Below are positions 31,664-44,700 of a DNA stretch of 64,000 bases, piece after piece. The translations under genes were made by a program, and so were the position numbers. This DNA comes from Megaleporinus macrocephalus (taxonomy: Eukaryota; Chordata; Actinopteri; Characiformes; Anostomidae): NCBI GenBank assembly GCA_021613375.1, contig CM038716.1, forward strand, positions 10,086,766 to 10,150,765, given 5' to 3'. The notes beneath the pieces are model-generated. The model worked only from the letters and a program-made list of their open reading frames with translations, did not search any database and had not been told where the DNA came from. Every line of letters begins with the position of its first letter. Position 1 is the stretch's first letter.

Positions 31664-32496
31664 AGTCAAGTCAAGTCAAGTTTATTTATGTAGCGCTTTT
31701 TACAACAATGTTGTCTCAAAGCAGCTTTACAGAGTTTTGAAAACAGACAGTTATAACATATATCCTCCAGTGAGCGAGCCAGAGGCAACAGTGGCAAGAA
31801 CACCCCCCTTAGACTGGAGGAAGAAACCATGGGAGGAACCAGACTCACAAGGAGAGACCCATCCTCCTCTGATCAAACAGTATTTACAGTTTAAACTAAG
31901 TACCAAAGAAAGGAGCCTCTGTTTGAAATCTGGATAGCAAAGCTTTAGAAGCTGCACAGGTAGAGGCAGTGTATGACTGAGGCAGTCTCTGACTGAGGCA
32001 GTCTATGACTGAGTCTTTATGTAAAGTGGGCGTGAGCTGAAACAGTCCCATCCTATCTCAATGCTGGTACATCTGGATGGCACAGTGATGTAACTGAGGG
32101 TGTAGCAGTAAATGGACAGGTGAGCCGGCTGGTGATGGATGAGGAGGAGGCCCGATGATCAGTCCTTCAACAGCATTCAACAGACAGGAGGACAGTCATT
32201 ACCTCAGGAAGAGTAAAGAGAGAGAGTTAGTTGGGCTCGGGAGTAAGACTGTAGAGAATATGAATATTCAGAATTTTAGAGTGTGGCTGGCGACTCCGGC
32301 AGATCTAACTATAACAGCCTAAACTAAAAGGAGAGAACCAGAAGGTAACATGGACATGAGACCACCCTGAGAGACTGGGGTCCCCCCACTCCACCATCAA
32401 CAAACCTGTGTGTTCGCGTGAAGTGGTGGAACAACAGCACCAACATCTCAGTTTACCATAAACCTCTGTGTCCAAGAACCCCCAGATCTCCTGCCT

Positions 32497-33900
32497 TTAT
32501 CTAAAAGAGAAGATTAATAACCAAAAGCTACTAAACAAGTATGTTTTCAGTCTAGAGTTAAATATTGAGACTGTGTCAGAGTCCCGAACATTAACTGGGA
32601 GATTATTCCACAGTTTGGGGGCTTTGTAGGAAAAAGCTCTTCCCCTCATTGTAGTCTTCTGAATTTTAGGAACTATTAGAAAACCAGCATCCTGTGATCT
32701 GAGTGAACGTGGCGGTTCATAATAGGAGATTAGATCTTGCAGGTTCTCCGGTGTGAGACCGTGCAGGGTTTTATACGTCAATAATAGAATTTTATAGTGG
32801 ATACGGAATTTAACAGGAAGCCAGTGTAGCTGATAAAACTGGACTGATGTGATAGAAGGTTCTGGTTTTAGTTAGTACTCTAGCTGCAGCGTTCTGAACT
32901 AACTGAAGTTTATTCAGGTTCCTGCTGGAGCATCCTGACAATAATGCAGTACAGTAATCTAGACTTGAGGTTATAAAGGCATGTACTAACTTTTCAGCAT
33001 CAGACACAGATAACAAATTTCTTAACTTTGAAATGTTTCTTAGGTGAAGAAACGCTGTTCTTGTAATATTAACTATGTTTTGATTAAACGTCAGATCTGA
33101 GTCAATTGTTACACCAAGATTTTTATCTACTGAACCAGGAACTACAGAGAAGTCAGCAAGATTTAACATTAAATCTGAACATTTAGTCCGAGCAGCCTTT
33201 GGGTCGAGGAGGAGAACTTCCGTTTTATCTGGGTTTAAAAGAAGGAAGTTCTGTAGCATCCAAAGTCTAATATCTCTTACACAATCTTCTATCTTATCTA
33301 ATCTGGATTTATCATCTGGTCTGATATGTACAGCTGTGTATCATCAGCATAACAGTGGAAACTAATTCCATGTCTTTTTATAACTGAGCCTAATGGTAGA
33401 ATATATAGTGTAAAAAACAGAGGACCTGAAACAGAACCTTGTGGAACTCCATATTTCACTTTTGTAGTGTTAGACGATACATTATTTATCTTTACAAACT
33501 GAAAGTTATCACTAAGGTAAGATGTGAACCAGGATAATGCTGTTCCTGTGATTCCAACTATATTTTCTAGTCTGTCTAAGAGAATATCTGATCTATAGTG
33601 TCAAAAGCTGCACTTAGATCTAGTAACACCAGTAGAGATACGTGGCCCTGATCAGAGACAAGAAGAAGATCATTTGTTATCTTAACTAAAGCTGTCTCTG
33701 TGCTGTGATGTGGCCTAAAACAAGATTGGAATTTTTCATATATGTTGTTCTTATGTAAATATGAACAGAGTTGTCGAGCTACAGCCTTTTCTAAAATCTT
33801 AGAGATAAAAGGTAAATTGGAAATGGGTCTATAACTGGACAGTTGTCTGGGGTCAAGATTTGGCTTCTTTATCAAGGGTTTTATCACAGCTAGTTTAAAA
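32497..33900 (-). pseudogene. L2 reverse transcriptase and C-terminal region
   Basis: Frames read in order: [19 protein letters not shown] and [10 protein letters not shown], then [12 protein letters not shown] at 33,576-33,887. The catalytic box YADD is intact at 33,340-33,351. NPDKTEVLLLD and SSLDYCTALLSG follow in the 32,810-33,259 frame. The final part (32,497-32,781) ends RLKTYLFS. Motif order is that of L2/CR1-clade elements. At least three frame breaks prevent a complete product. Confidence 0.8.
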
Positions 33901-34319
33901 GACTTAGGTACATGACCCAGACTAAGAGAAGAGTTGATGATAGTTAAGGTTTAATAATAGCTGGTAATACTTGTTTTAATAGTTTGTTGGAATCATATCA
34001 AGTGTGCATGTAGCAGAATTTGAAGAAGAGGTAAGTTTTTCTAGTTCTGTCTGCTGGAGTGGACAGAATGTTTCTAGTGTTTCTTCTAAAACCACATTTC
34101 GTGCTGTTTGAGCCAAACCGGATGAAGGATAGGTTACTCGTATTGGTAGAACTTTTTGTCTAATATTCTCGATTTTGTTATTGAAAAAGTTCATGAAATC
34201 ATTGCTGCTGTGGTTGGCGGGTATTTGAGGTTCCGTTTCTGGTTTTTGGTAAGTTTTGCGATGGTGCTAAATAAAACTCTAGGATTGTTTTTGTTGTGTT
34301 CGATGAGTGAGGACAGGTC

Positions 34320-34540
34320 TGCTGAGTGTGTGTTGGTGAGTGTGGACAGGTATGCTGAGCGTGTGTTAAGTGAGGACAGGTATGCTGAGTGTGTGTTGGT
34401 GTGTAAGGACAGATATGCTGAGCGTGTGTGGATGAGTGTGGACAGGTATGCTGAGTGTGTGTTGGTGAGTGAGGACAGGTATGCTGAGTGTGTGTTGGTG
34501 AATGAGGACAGGTATGCTGAGCGTGTGTTGATGAGTGTCT
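34320..34540 (-). repeat. 33-bp tandem expansion inside the L2 ORF
   Basis: Between endonuclease and reverse transcriptase, the minus-strand frame repeats an 11-residue motif about seven times, each a version of SAYLSSLTNTH. The unit is about 33 bp (plus strand GTGAGTGAGGACAGGTATGC). The frame stays open through the whole array from 34,655 to 34,191. The last repeat runs into EHNKNNPRVLFSTI, ordinary L2 linker, so the array grew from one native segment. Confidence 0.8.
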
Positions 34541-34689
34541 TTCTGTAACTGCTAAGGCTGTCCTTCCAAGCAGAGTGAAATACCTCCAGCTTGGTCACTC
34601 TCCATTTGCACACTAATTTCCGTACTGTACTGGTGCGTATTTCATTGTTGTACACGGAGCGAGCTTTTTCTGTTGCATCTTTTTAATTT

Positions 34690-35500
34690 TTATAGGTGCA
34701 ACATTGTCTAAAGTTAATCGGAGTGTATTTTCTACGCAGTCAGTTAGTCTGTCTAGCTCTGTTGGGTCTGATGATGGTTGATAAATCTGGAAGGATTTCA
34801 ATAAAGTGCTGAGATGTATTTGACATTATTGAACGTTTCATGCAATAACAGGGTGTACATACATTTTTACTAAGACTCAGTTCATATGAAATTAGGTAGT
34901 GATCTGAAACTACTGAAGTCTGTGGAAGAACAGTAAGATTATGTATATCAACACCTAAAGTCAAAACTAGATCTAGTGTGTGATTACAGGAAAGTGTAGG
35001 TCCTATTACATTCTGAGTGAGACCAACAGAGTCGAAGATAAATGAGAAAGCCTTTTTTAATGGATCTGCTGAGTTTTCACTGCTAGATCTGTAACAAAGT
35101 CACTGAATTCTTTTAAGAACTCAGAATAAGGTCCTGGTGGTCTATAAATGCTGACTAGGGTGAGTACACTTCTATTAGTGGTCGGATTGGTGATGTTTAT
35201 GAGAAGAATTTCAAAAGAATTGAAAGTGAGATTGTGTTTCTTACTTATGTCTAATGAATTTTTATGAATGACACATATACCCCCTCCTTTACTGGACAGT
35301 CTGGGGCTGTACATACTTATAGCCTATAGGAGCTTCATTTAATGCCAAATATTCCTCAGGTTTAATCCATGTTTCTACGAGACATAACACATCAATTTTA
35401 TGATACGTTATTGTATCATTTACAATGACAGCCTTAGAGTTCAGTGATCTTATATTAAATAAACCAAACCTTAATTCAGAAACACTGCAGCTAGACACTG
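34690..35500 (-). pseudogene. L2 endonuclease region
   Basis: The start near 35,498 reads FGLFNIRSLNSKA and CLVETW (AP-endonuclease type). The next frame, 35,314-35,057, has GGGICVIHK and VSIYRPPGP, and the 34,964-34,740 frame has VVSDHYLISYEL, the Ser-Asp-His box that ends this domain. In live elements this enzyme nicks target DNA. Frame breaks near 35,300 and 35,060 disable it. Confidence 0.75.
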
Positions 35501-35759
35501 GATCTAATATTCTTATATTAACTAAGTTATTTAAACAAACTGATTTAGATTTTCTAAGTTTGTGTTTAATTCGGGGAAACAGTGAAACAGTCTCAGTATA
35601 GTTGTTGCTAGGTGACGTCTCAAGGCAGCGAGCAGACGGTCGGTTTAGCCTGTTTGTCTGCTGCCTGGTCTCGGCTCTGGACAGTCAGCAACTACCTCAA
35701 CACTTGTTCTAAAGCACCTACAACGAAGTATGAAGCCAGTCTTCAGGTTTGGGACACTT

Positions 35760-37124
35760 GGAATACTTATTCTTTACTTTCAGTGCAGCAAACACACTCC
35801 AGAAGTTCAGTGAGGATCTCTGAATGATCCAATGTTGACCTAAATGACTGATGATGATGAATAGAATCCATCTGTGTGGAATCAGATCTCCGTATGAATG
35901 CATCTGCTCTGTGATTGTCTCAGAGTTCTGTTTAAAGCCCAGAGAGCATCATGAACACCAAAGAACACACCAGACACCTCCGAGATACTGTTGTGGAGAA
36001 GTTTAAAGCTGGATTTGGATACAAAAAGGTTTCCCAAGCTTTAAACACCTCAAGTAGCACTGTGCAATCAATCATATTGAAATGGAAGGAGTATCAGACC
36101 ACTGCAAATGTACCAAGACCCGGCCGTCCCTCTAAACTTTCAGCTCAAACGAGGAGAAGACTGATCAGAGATGCAGCCAAGAGGCCCATGATCACTCTGG
36201 ATGAACTGCAGAGATCTACAGCTGAGGTGGGAGAATCTGTCCATAGGACAACAATCAGTCATACACTGCACAGATCTGGCCTTTATGGAAGAGTGGCTAG
36301 AAGAAAGCCATTTCTCAAAGATCTCCATAAAAAGTCTCGTTTAAAGTTTACCACAAGCCACCTGGGAGACACCAAACATGTGGAAGAAGGTGCTCTGGTC
36401 AGGTGAAACTATAGAAATGGAACTTTTTGGCCACAATGTAAAATCACCCTGAACACACCATCTCCACTGTCAAACATGGTGGTGGTGGCAGCATCATGGT
36501 TGAGGCTGCTTTTCTTCAGCAGGGACAGAGAAGATGGTTAAAACTGATGGGAAGATGGATGGAGACAAATACAGGACCATTCTGGAAGAAATCCTGTTGG
36601 AGGCTGCAGAAGACCTGAGACTGGGACGGAGATTTATCTTCTAACAAGACAATGATCCAAAACATAAAGCAGAATCTACAATGGACTGGTTCACAAATAA
36701 ACATATCCAGGTGTTAGAATGGCCAAGTCAAAGTCCAGACCTGAATCCAATCGAGAATCTGTGGAAAGATCTGAAAACTGCTGTTCACAAACGCTCTCCA
36801 TCCAACCTCACTGAGCTCCAGCTGTTTTGAAGGACCAATGGGCAAAAAACTCAGTCTCTTGATGTGAGACTTGTTGCTGTAATCGCAGCCAAATGTGGCG
36901 CTACAAAGTATTAACAAATAATTTTGCACACCCAAATTTTCAGTTTTTATTTCTAACAAAAGTTTAAAATATCCAGTAAATTTTGTTCCACTTCACGATT
37001 GTGTCCCACTTGTTGTTGATTCTTTACAAAAAAATCACAATTTCATATCTTTATGTTTGAAGCCTGAAATGTGGAAAAAGGTTGAAATGTTCAAGGGGGC
37101 TGAATACTTTTGCAAGGCACTGTA
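35760..37124 (+). mobile_element. dead Tc1 element, unit 2
   Basis: Counterpart of 15,945-17,295. The transposase starts at 35,951 and is open for 151 codons through the helix-turn-helix and GRPSKLSAQTRRRL linker. The stop after SQALNT in units 1 and 3 is absent here (SSSTV follows). A frameshift occurs near 36,370, and the stop before QDNDPKHK is shared with the others. [12 protein letters not shown] is intact. The right TIR ends at 37,124; no left TIR is seen. Confidence 0.85.
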
Positions 37125-37590
37125 TTTAGTGTAGTATCAGTCTGCAGTTTGGGGCGTGGCCAGAGAGTAATGTCACTTTATGTTTCAGAGTGCTTTCTGA
37201 CTAAAGTTAATATAAATGCTAGCTAAACCCAAACCCTCCTAGTCTGTTACCATGACAACACATTATACTAAAGCTGTTTATTACAGTGTATATGGTCATC
37301 ATTGTTATTCACTGCTCTCATCACTGACCTCACGTTTAAAGCTGGCGTAGCTACCTGACGCTCCAGTGAGGCGAGAGCTCGGGTTAGTGAAGCTGCTGAC
37401 TGCAGGATATTTCTGAACAGGCATCTCAACACAAGCCTTAACACAGTGAAAGACCACCCAGACCACCTAACAACCAGAGCCTGAATTGTGAAGACTGTAA
37501 CAACACACTTTTAAAATAATCGTTTTTAAACAGTTTCTGTTTTTCTGTGGTTTAATTTTTAGGTGGGACTAATCTACCTGTTTCTGGCTG
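37125..37590. other. spacer, unit 2
   Basis: Counterpart of 17,296-17,754 with the same conserved minus-strand short frame (about 37,330-37,430). No independent gene evidence. Confidence 0.4.
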
Positions 37591-38145
37591 GACTGTTCCT
37601 CACTACTGACTGGACACCTGACTGTACAGCATCACTTTATACTGATTGCTTGGTCAGTGCTTGAATGTATCTCACTACTGACTGGACACCTGACTGTACA
37701 GCATCACTTTATACTGATTGCTTGGTCAGTGCTTGAATGTATCTCACTACTGACTGGACACCTGACTGTACAGCATCACTTTATACTGATTGCTTGGTCA
37801 GTACTTGTATGTATCTCACTACTGACTGGACACCTGACTGTACAGCATCACTTTATACTGATTGCTTGGTCAGTACTTGAATGTATCTCACTACTGACTA
37901 GAGTTCTGATTCTGTGGAGTCTCTTTATGATGACTGTAGAGTCAGTGCTAGGCTGTTCCTCACTACTGACTAGAGTTCTGATTCTGGGTCGTTGATTAAT
38001 ACAGATTGCTTGTACAATGTCAGGCTGTTCCTTAATTCTGGCTGAAGATCTGATGCTGGGCTGTTCCTTACTTCAGTCTGGATGTCTAATGCTGGGCTGT
38101 TCCTTTCTACTGACTACACAGCAGATTCTGGAGCATTCCATTAGA
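37590..38145. repeat. 72/36-bp minisatellite, unit 2
   Basis: About four 72-bp units followed by the same diverged 36-bp half-units as in unit 1. The plus strand is open through the 72-bp part. Confidence 0.85.
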
Positions 38146-38329
38146 TGTAACATTGGTTGAAGGGCTGATGCTGGAGGGTTCCTCACTATCAGGGTATGGT
38201 CCACCACTGTTGGATTCATTCTCATAGACCTACATAGAACAAACACATCAATCATTGTAAGAAGTTTACAATACAACATTGCCTGTTTTAAAGCTTGCCA
38301 GGTTCTCTACTACCTACTGGTCCCTGGAT

Positions 38330-38606
38330 ACACAGTCCAGCTCCACACTAGATATAGCATCACGTCCAGTATTTCTATTAGTTTCTGTATGTACTAAACC
38401 AAAAAACTAAAATATCACTATTTGGTGGCCCTGTTGGGGTCCTGACCATTAATGAACAGGGTAAAAGAGGATAAACAATGCATTCAGAGAATCAGATGAA
38501 CTACATTCTGGAAGTGGAGCTCCTATATGGTCAGTAGAGCTGATGAAGCAGGCAATGTGTGTAGATACAAGGAGGTGGTATTAATGTTCTGGCTGATCGG
38601 TGTACA
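38330..38606. mobile_element. interspersed repeat fragment, unit 2
   Basis: Counterpart of 18,590-18,870, ending GGCTGATCGGTGTA. Confidence 0.5.
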
Positions 38607-38689
38607 TAACAAAATAGGCTTGTTGCTCAAAAACAAAAGAAAATAAGCTGCACCTCGTCTCGTCTCCTCTCTGGGTCTGACCTCTACAC

Positions 38690-40060
38690 CTCATCAGCAT
38701 CACAGAGAATGTCCTGTAGGGCCAGACAGCTAGAGACGAAGTGTCTGGAGTGACTTATCCAGCTCTGGCAAGCTTCCTCATCAACGTCCCCACAAGCTTC
38801 CTCCATCGCCTGGAGAAGAGGTACGTGCTGGGGACATATGGTGGGAACATAGACCCTCCACTTCCATGTTTAAGAACTCCTCAATAGGATAGTGGAACCG
38901 AGAGTCTGACGGCAGGTGAACAACAAACTGTGAACCTGTTCAGTACTTGAGTAACCCGGTGAGAACTTACTTTGTACCAGACGACACCAAACCCGGACAG
39001 CTCTGGTTCCACTGGTGAAGGAAAGGAGTTTGTTGGGTGGTGTGTTGAGGAAGGTGATGAGGTGGTCAGTGTTGTAGGGACCAAGAGTGGCATCAGGATG
39101 AACAACACCATTCTGGCTAATGGCTGCACCCATCGTGATGTTGCCACCCTGCTGCCCAGGGACACTGACGATGGCACAAAGTTCCAGGATGTTCCTTCAT
39201 CTGCAGCTTCATCAAAGTACAGCAGCTTGTGTTCCACTGCAGCAACATCACCACCAACTCCATCACTCTCTGAAACCCACCAGTCCAGTATTGTATGAAA
39301 GTATGAGACAGATATTCAGTACTCAGTGTTGTGTTTCCACAGGACAGTGGATTACAGGACCAGTGAGAGGACAGCACAGCGTACTAGCAGATATTCATAC
39401 TGCAGCTGCTTCACTCCGTCAGAGCTGTGCTGGAACAGAACCCTGTAGATCTGCTTCATGTGTTCTGGATGTGTTTTCAGGAGACCACCCAGCGCAGATA
39501 AGCTCACTGAGTGGATGTAGCTGAGTGTGGATTTGTGGGTAATGATGTTCTGCTGTTGTAGTCGTGGTGAATGTGTGCTATTGTGGTCTCTGATCGTGTT
39601 AATGGTGGTCTCTTGCTGCTCTGGGGGGAACAGACGTCTTCTTCCTCCAGTGAGGGTGGTCTAGCAGCTCTGCAGAAACATGATGTGAGGGGTTTGTAAT
39701 GAAACGTGACTGTAAGTGACTGTAAGTACTGATTCTACACTGCAGTAGTACAGTGGTGGACACAGTTCAGCTGTGGGAGTTCAGAAGTAGGTCTACTCGC
39801 TTCTTCTCATCTCCAAATGTCTGGATGATGTTTGCTGCAGTGTAACAGCTCAAATTAGGCTGGACCGTCTGCCCAGCCCCCCGACAACTCAACCCATGCT
39901 TCATAACATGGTCAACCAAAGTGGTCGGATCTCATCAGTGATAGTTGCTGTCGCTCTTCCTCTTCCTCGTCCTCTTCGTCCAGCATCAGCCTCCATTGTT
40001 GTGCCAACCAAGATGTGGAACCTGTGTTTTCTTTATGGAGCTCAGGTGCTGATTTCTAAA
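38690..40060 (-). pseudogene. IS630/Tc1-like DDE transposase, dead, unit 2
   Basis: Fuller than the unit 1 relic. The minus-strand 39,133-38,870 frame reads AAISQNGVVHPDATLGPYNT, the segment before the second catalytic Asp, and an overlapping frame has KLLYFDEAADEG with the first Asp. The second Asp is again Tyr (VVWYKVSSHRV). Frameshifts separate all parts. A small deletion has removed part of the segment between this Tyr and the Glu. Confidence 0.72.
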
Positions 40061-40164
40061 GTTCAGCCAGACGTGTGTTCACCTGTGAGCGCTGGGTTCA
40101 GGTAACTGGTACATGGGTGTGTGATGTACATGCCAGTGTTCTCCAATAGAAACACGAGGTGTTC

Positions 40165-40400
40165 AGTGTTTAATGATGTATGTGATGTAGGAAGTGTGTT
40201 CAGTGTTTAATGATGTATGTGATGTAGGAAGTGTGTTCAGTGTTTAATTATGTATGTGATGTAGGAAGTGTGTTCAGTGTTTAATGATGTATGTGATGTA
40301 GGAAGTGTGTTCAGTGTTTAATGATGTATGTGATGTAGGAAGTGTGTTCAGTGTTTCATGATGTATGTGATGTAGGAAGTATGTTGAGTGTAAAAGTGTG
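40165..40400. repeat. 37-bp minisatellite, unit 2
   Basis: About six units of the array seen at 20,147. Confidence 0.95.
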
Positions 40401-40774
40401 TTCAGTGTTGATAAATGAGTGTTAAGGTAGAGAATGTACTTATGGTTTAGTGGATCAGGACAATGGAGAGACTACATGAGTTACTAATTATCATAATTGT
40501 GCTACAAGTATCAGTTTTTGGGGGTCAGTGAGTCTAAAAGCTGTAAAAGTGTGTGGTTGATTATTAACTGCAGTAGATTCTAATAAAAGACTCGTATGAC
40601 TGTAAAGCTGAACACTTGTAGAACTGATTAACACTAAACACACACTTTCTAAACTGGATCAGGTGGAGTTTAGAATCAGAACATATGTTTACACATAGAT
40701 ACATACAAACAAAGATTAAACAATATTATATATTAATATATACATCACTGCATAGTTACAGTTTCCAAACACTG
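40401..40774. other. unit 2 tail spacer
   Basis: Counterpart of 20,936-21,314, with no gene seen. Confidence 0.5.
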
Positions 40775-41280
40775 TATTACACTAATAAAGCCTGTAGACT
40801 CTCAGCAGATCATTCAGTAACATACCTGAACACTGTATTACACTAATAAAGCCTGTAGACTCTCAGCAGATCATTCAGTAACATACCTGAACACTGTATT
40901 ACACTAATAAAGCCTGTAGACTCTCAGCAGATCATTCAGTAACATACCTGAACACTGTATTACACTAATAAAGCCTGTAGACTCTCAGCAGAACGCTCAG
41001 TAACATACCTGAACACTGTATTACACTAATAAAGCTTGTAGACTCTCAGCAGAACATTCAGTAACATACCTGAACACTGTATTACACTAATAAAGCCTGT
41101 AGACTCTCAGCAGATCATTCAGTAACATACCTGAACACTGTATTACACTAATAAAGCCTGTAGACTCTCAGCAGATCATTCAGTAACATACCTGAACACT
41201 GTATTACACTAATAAAGACTGTAGACTCTCAGCAGAACGTTCAGTAACATACCTGAACACTGTATTACACTAATAAAGAA
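40775..41280. repeat. 61-bp satellite, unit 3
   Basis: About eight copies of the 61-bp unit, including the AGAACGTTCAG variant found in unit 2. Confidence 0.95.
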
Positions 41281-41369
41281 TGAAGAGTAGTAGCATATTT
41301 TAATTTTTTTTATTATTTTTATATTTGCTGATGTGTGGGTTTGGGGAGCGAGGGTTAGGGTGAGTTGAA

Positions 41370-41741
41370 GAAGGGTGGGTTTGATTGTAGGAGGTTGGGT
41401 TTGATTGTAGGGGGTTTGGGTTGATTCAGGAGGTTAAGGTTGATTTAGGAGGTTGAGGTTGATTCAGGAGGTCGAGGTTGATTTAGGAGGTTGAGGTTGA
41501 TTCAGGAGGTTGAGGTTGATTTAGGAATTTAAGGTTGATTCAGGAGATTGAGGTTGATCGTAGGAGGTAGGGTTTGATTGTTGGAGGTAGGGTTTGATTG
41601 TAGGAGGTAGGGTTTGATTGTAGGAGGTAGGGTTTGATTGTTGGAGGTAGGGTTTGATTGTTGGAGGTAGGGTTTTATTGTTGGAGGTAGGGTTTGATTG
41701 TTAGAGGGTTGGGGTTTACTGTAGGAGGTTGGGGTTGTTTT
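41370..41741. repeat. 19-20-bp G-rich minisatellite after gene copy 3
   Basis: Same unit types and same place as in units 1 and 2, immediately beyond the stop codon. Confidence 0.85.
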
Positions 41742-44700
41742 TTATAGCCATCTGTTGTCATGCTGACACCAGTCCGGTCTCTTACGTCCTCTGCCTCCAC
41801 CACGCCTCCCTCTTCCTCCAAAGCCGCCTCTCTCCCTTTGTGGAGGAGCGCATCCATCATTATGGCTGGGGCCGTGACTTCTCTCAGTGGCCTCCTCCTC
41901 CCACTGGTGTCTCGGCACCCTAGGTCGTCCCTGGTGCCGATGCGTCCACTGAACTTCGGACTGCTGCCTGGGTCGATGATGGCAGTCAGTCCGTGGACGA
42001 GGAGGAGGCTGCACCCCAGGAGAGTCTCTGTGAGCTACAAATGCAGATACACTCATGTTAGTATCAGTGAGTAGTTACTGTAGAAGAACTTTTGGTTTCC
42101 TGAAGAACGTTTTAATAGAAGCTTCTATGTAAAACAGATGTGTGAGCATGAAGAACCTTGTAGAAGCTCCACTACCAGTGAAAGTTTATCTCTAGAGTCG
42201 TATATCCAACGCAAGATCTGAAGAAGTACCTTTTTTTGTAAGAGTGTATGTTCATGTAAACAGAATCTGAGATCTGTTTTCTTTACTCACCCCGAGATGA
42301 CTGAGGTGGCTGACGTGGTGGAGGTGGCTGAGGACGTTGAGGCAGCTGACGTGGTTGACGCTGCTGACGTTGCTGAGGCGTCTGAGGTGGCTGACGCAGA
42401 TGACGCAGATGACGTGGCTGAGGTGGCTGAGGTGGCTGAGGTGGATGGCGCGAATGACGTGGCTTAGATGGCTGAATTTTAGGTGCCGTCCTCTTCATTT
42501 CATCCGTGCTGGACTCAGCCGAAGCTCCACCTTCCTCCACCTCCTCGGTCTGGTCTTGTGCTGTAACATGAAGAAACATCAACAGCTGTCCAGATCCATC
42601 ACTGTGGTTGGACCTGACTCTGGTGTTTGCGTTGCTCGCATACCAACTGGACTCAGAGTCACCTCGTAAAACGAGCCCGAGCAGAATCAGTATGAGTTCA
42701 GATGAATATTAATAACTAACTAATACATCCTGATGAAACATTAGCAGTTCTTTAGACACTCTCAGTTATTATGATGATGATCATCAAGCTACTAGGTTCT
42801 TCTACTCACCCAGACATCCACAGTAATATGCCCTGGCGGAGTCCAGCAGAGGCGCCAGCACCTCCACAATGTCCCGGTAATCAGGCGCCGAGGACATCAA
42901 GCACAGGAAGTCGTGGACTGATTTAATAGAAATAAATATTAGCAGTTGTTCAGCTGAGTCTTCATCACAGAACCTAGTAAAGATGTTGATACTGATATTG
43001 AAGACTTGAGGATCAGCTGATCTGATGTTACTACTTCTTAAGCTCTAAAGATGATCAGCTCTTTCTGCTTATATCAGTCTGAGATCACCAGCTGTTCCCA
43101 CATGGGCTCTATCTTTAGTTTCTGGTGCTCATTAGCTTTACTCACTGAGATGCTGATCCCTCCCGGTGACGAGCTCCTCCAGGATGCTATCCAGGGCCTG
43201 GGCGATGATGTCGGCCCTGGACTCGTTGTTGTTCACTAGTTCATTTAGAAAGAATGAATGAAAACAGGTTCATGTTAACATTAAACATGATTCCTACTTT
43301 TACCTGCATGTTATTATGATGACTCACCTGGAGGTTCTCTGTGCACCTTATGGAGGTACATCAGGGCGTTAGCAGCCAGCTGGACCAACAGCCCTGTCAG
43401 CATCTCATCCACTGGATTCACATTGATACACACTGTCAGTTCTCCAGCTGCATCGTTTTCACTCTTCATATATTTGCACTGAGCGTTTCCGGTACTTACC
43501 GAGCTGTGTGTACAGCGTGTCCAGGTGAGGGTAGAAGATGTCACGCAGGGCCTCCACCTCTGCATCCACCCCCACCTGTATCTCAGTTCCTGGTTCTGAA
43601 AGGATCAGCAGATGTTCAGTCATATTATGGTGCGTTCTGATCATCAAGTCACATCACCAAATGCTGCCTGATTGAGTTTGAGTGGTCATCATCAACTGAT
43701 ATAGTTCTATCTGCTGGAATGGACCAACGCCAGCCTAGTCTATTTTGCTGCCCTGGTGTCAGAGAAGGTTCTGGGTTCTGTTACTCACCCAGAGTCATGC
43801 TGGTGAATCCTCGGATGCTGTCCAGATGATGTGTTAACAGCACCCCGGCATCAGCAAACTCAGGAACCGTTCGCATCACCGCCAGCACCTTGTTAACTGA
43901 TTCAATAGAAATAAACATCAGCAGATGTTCAGCTGCTACATCATCACAGAACCTGGTGAAGATGCTGATCCTGATATTGAAGCTCTGAGTATCAGCAGAT
44001 CTGATATTTACTGACCCAGCCAACATGTTCATGTGGACCCCACATCAGTTAAAGACGGGCTGCCGATTGGGTCCACTTGGGGCAACCTGGTAGTAACTAG
44101 GGCCGATCCGGACTGCAAGATGGGCCCAAGTGAACAACCGACCATGTGAACAGTGCCATAACTGTGGGCCCCCAACAGTAGCCTAAGTGGGACTCACAAC
44201 TGTAACCCAAACGGGGCAAAAAGTTATAACCCAGTGGGGCTCCATGTATCACCAATCATAAAGCCCCTACAAGCCCACGTGAAACCCATACAGGCCAGAT
44301 AAGAACCATACGGGCCCCACATGGACATGTTGGCTGTGAAGCCTTTAGTATCATCTTTAATATTTAGTGTTTATGTGCTTTACTCACTTAGGTGCTGGTC
44401 AGGTGAGAATGTGAGTCTCTGCAGCAGCACAAGAACTACCTCGCAGGCGGCCTCGATCAGGGCGTTGGTGTTGTTCGCTGATGTTTGTAGAAGATATTCA
44501 GTGAGAGTGAGATGTTGAGAGATATTAAGATATTCATGTTTCTGCTTTTGTCTGAATGTAGTTTTTGTAGTGAGTTCTTCTTTTACTCACCCGGAGGGAA
44601 CTTGAGGTTCTGCAGTTCAGATACCTGCATGTTCTCCAGCAGGTATCTGAATGCGTCTGCTGCAGAGATCACCCTGACGATGGTCATCATCTTCTGGTCG

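Larger units (their letters stand above)
31664..35600 (-). mobile_element. L2-type LINE
   Basis: On the minus strand the order is endonuclease, linker, reverse transcriptase, C-terminal domain, 3' UTR. The 3' end at 31,664 is a short run of AAGTC repeats next to TTTATTTATGTAGCGC, a tail seen on fish L2-type elements. The reading frame is broken in several places, so it is dead. Right of it, the unit resumes at about 35,692. Together with the DIRS element it replaces more than 2.5 kb of what unit 3 carries (48,616-51,180). Confidence 0.85.
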
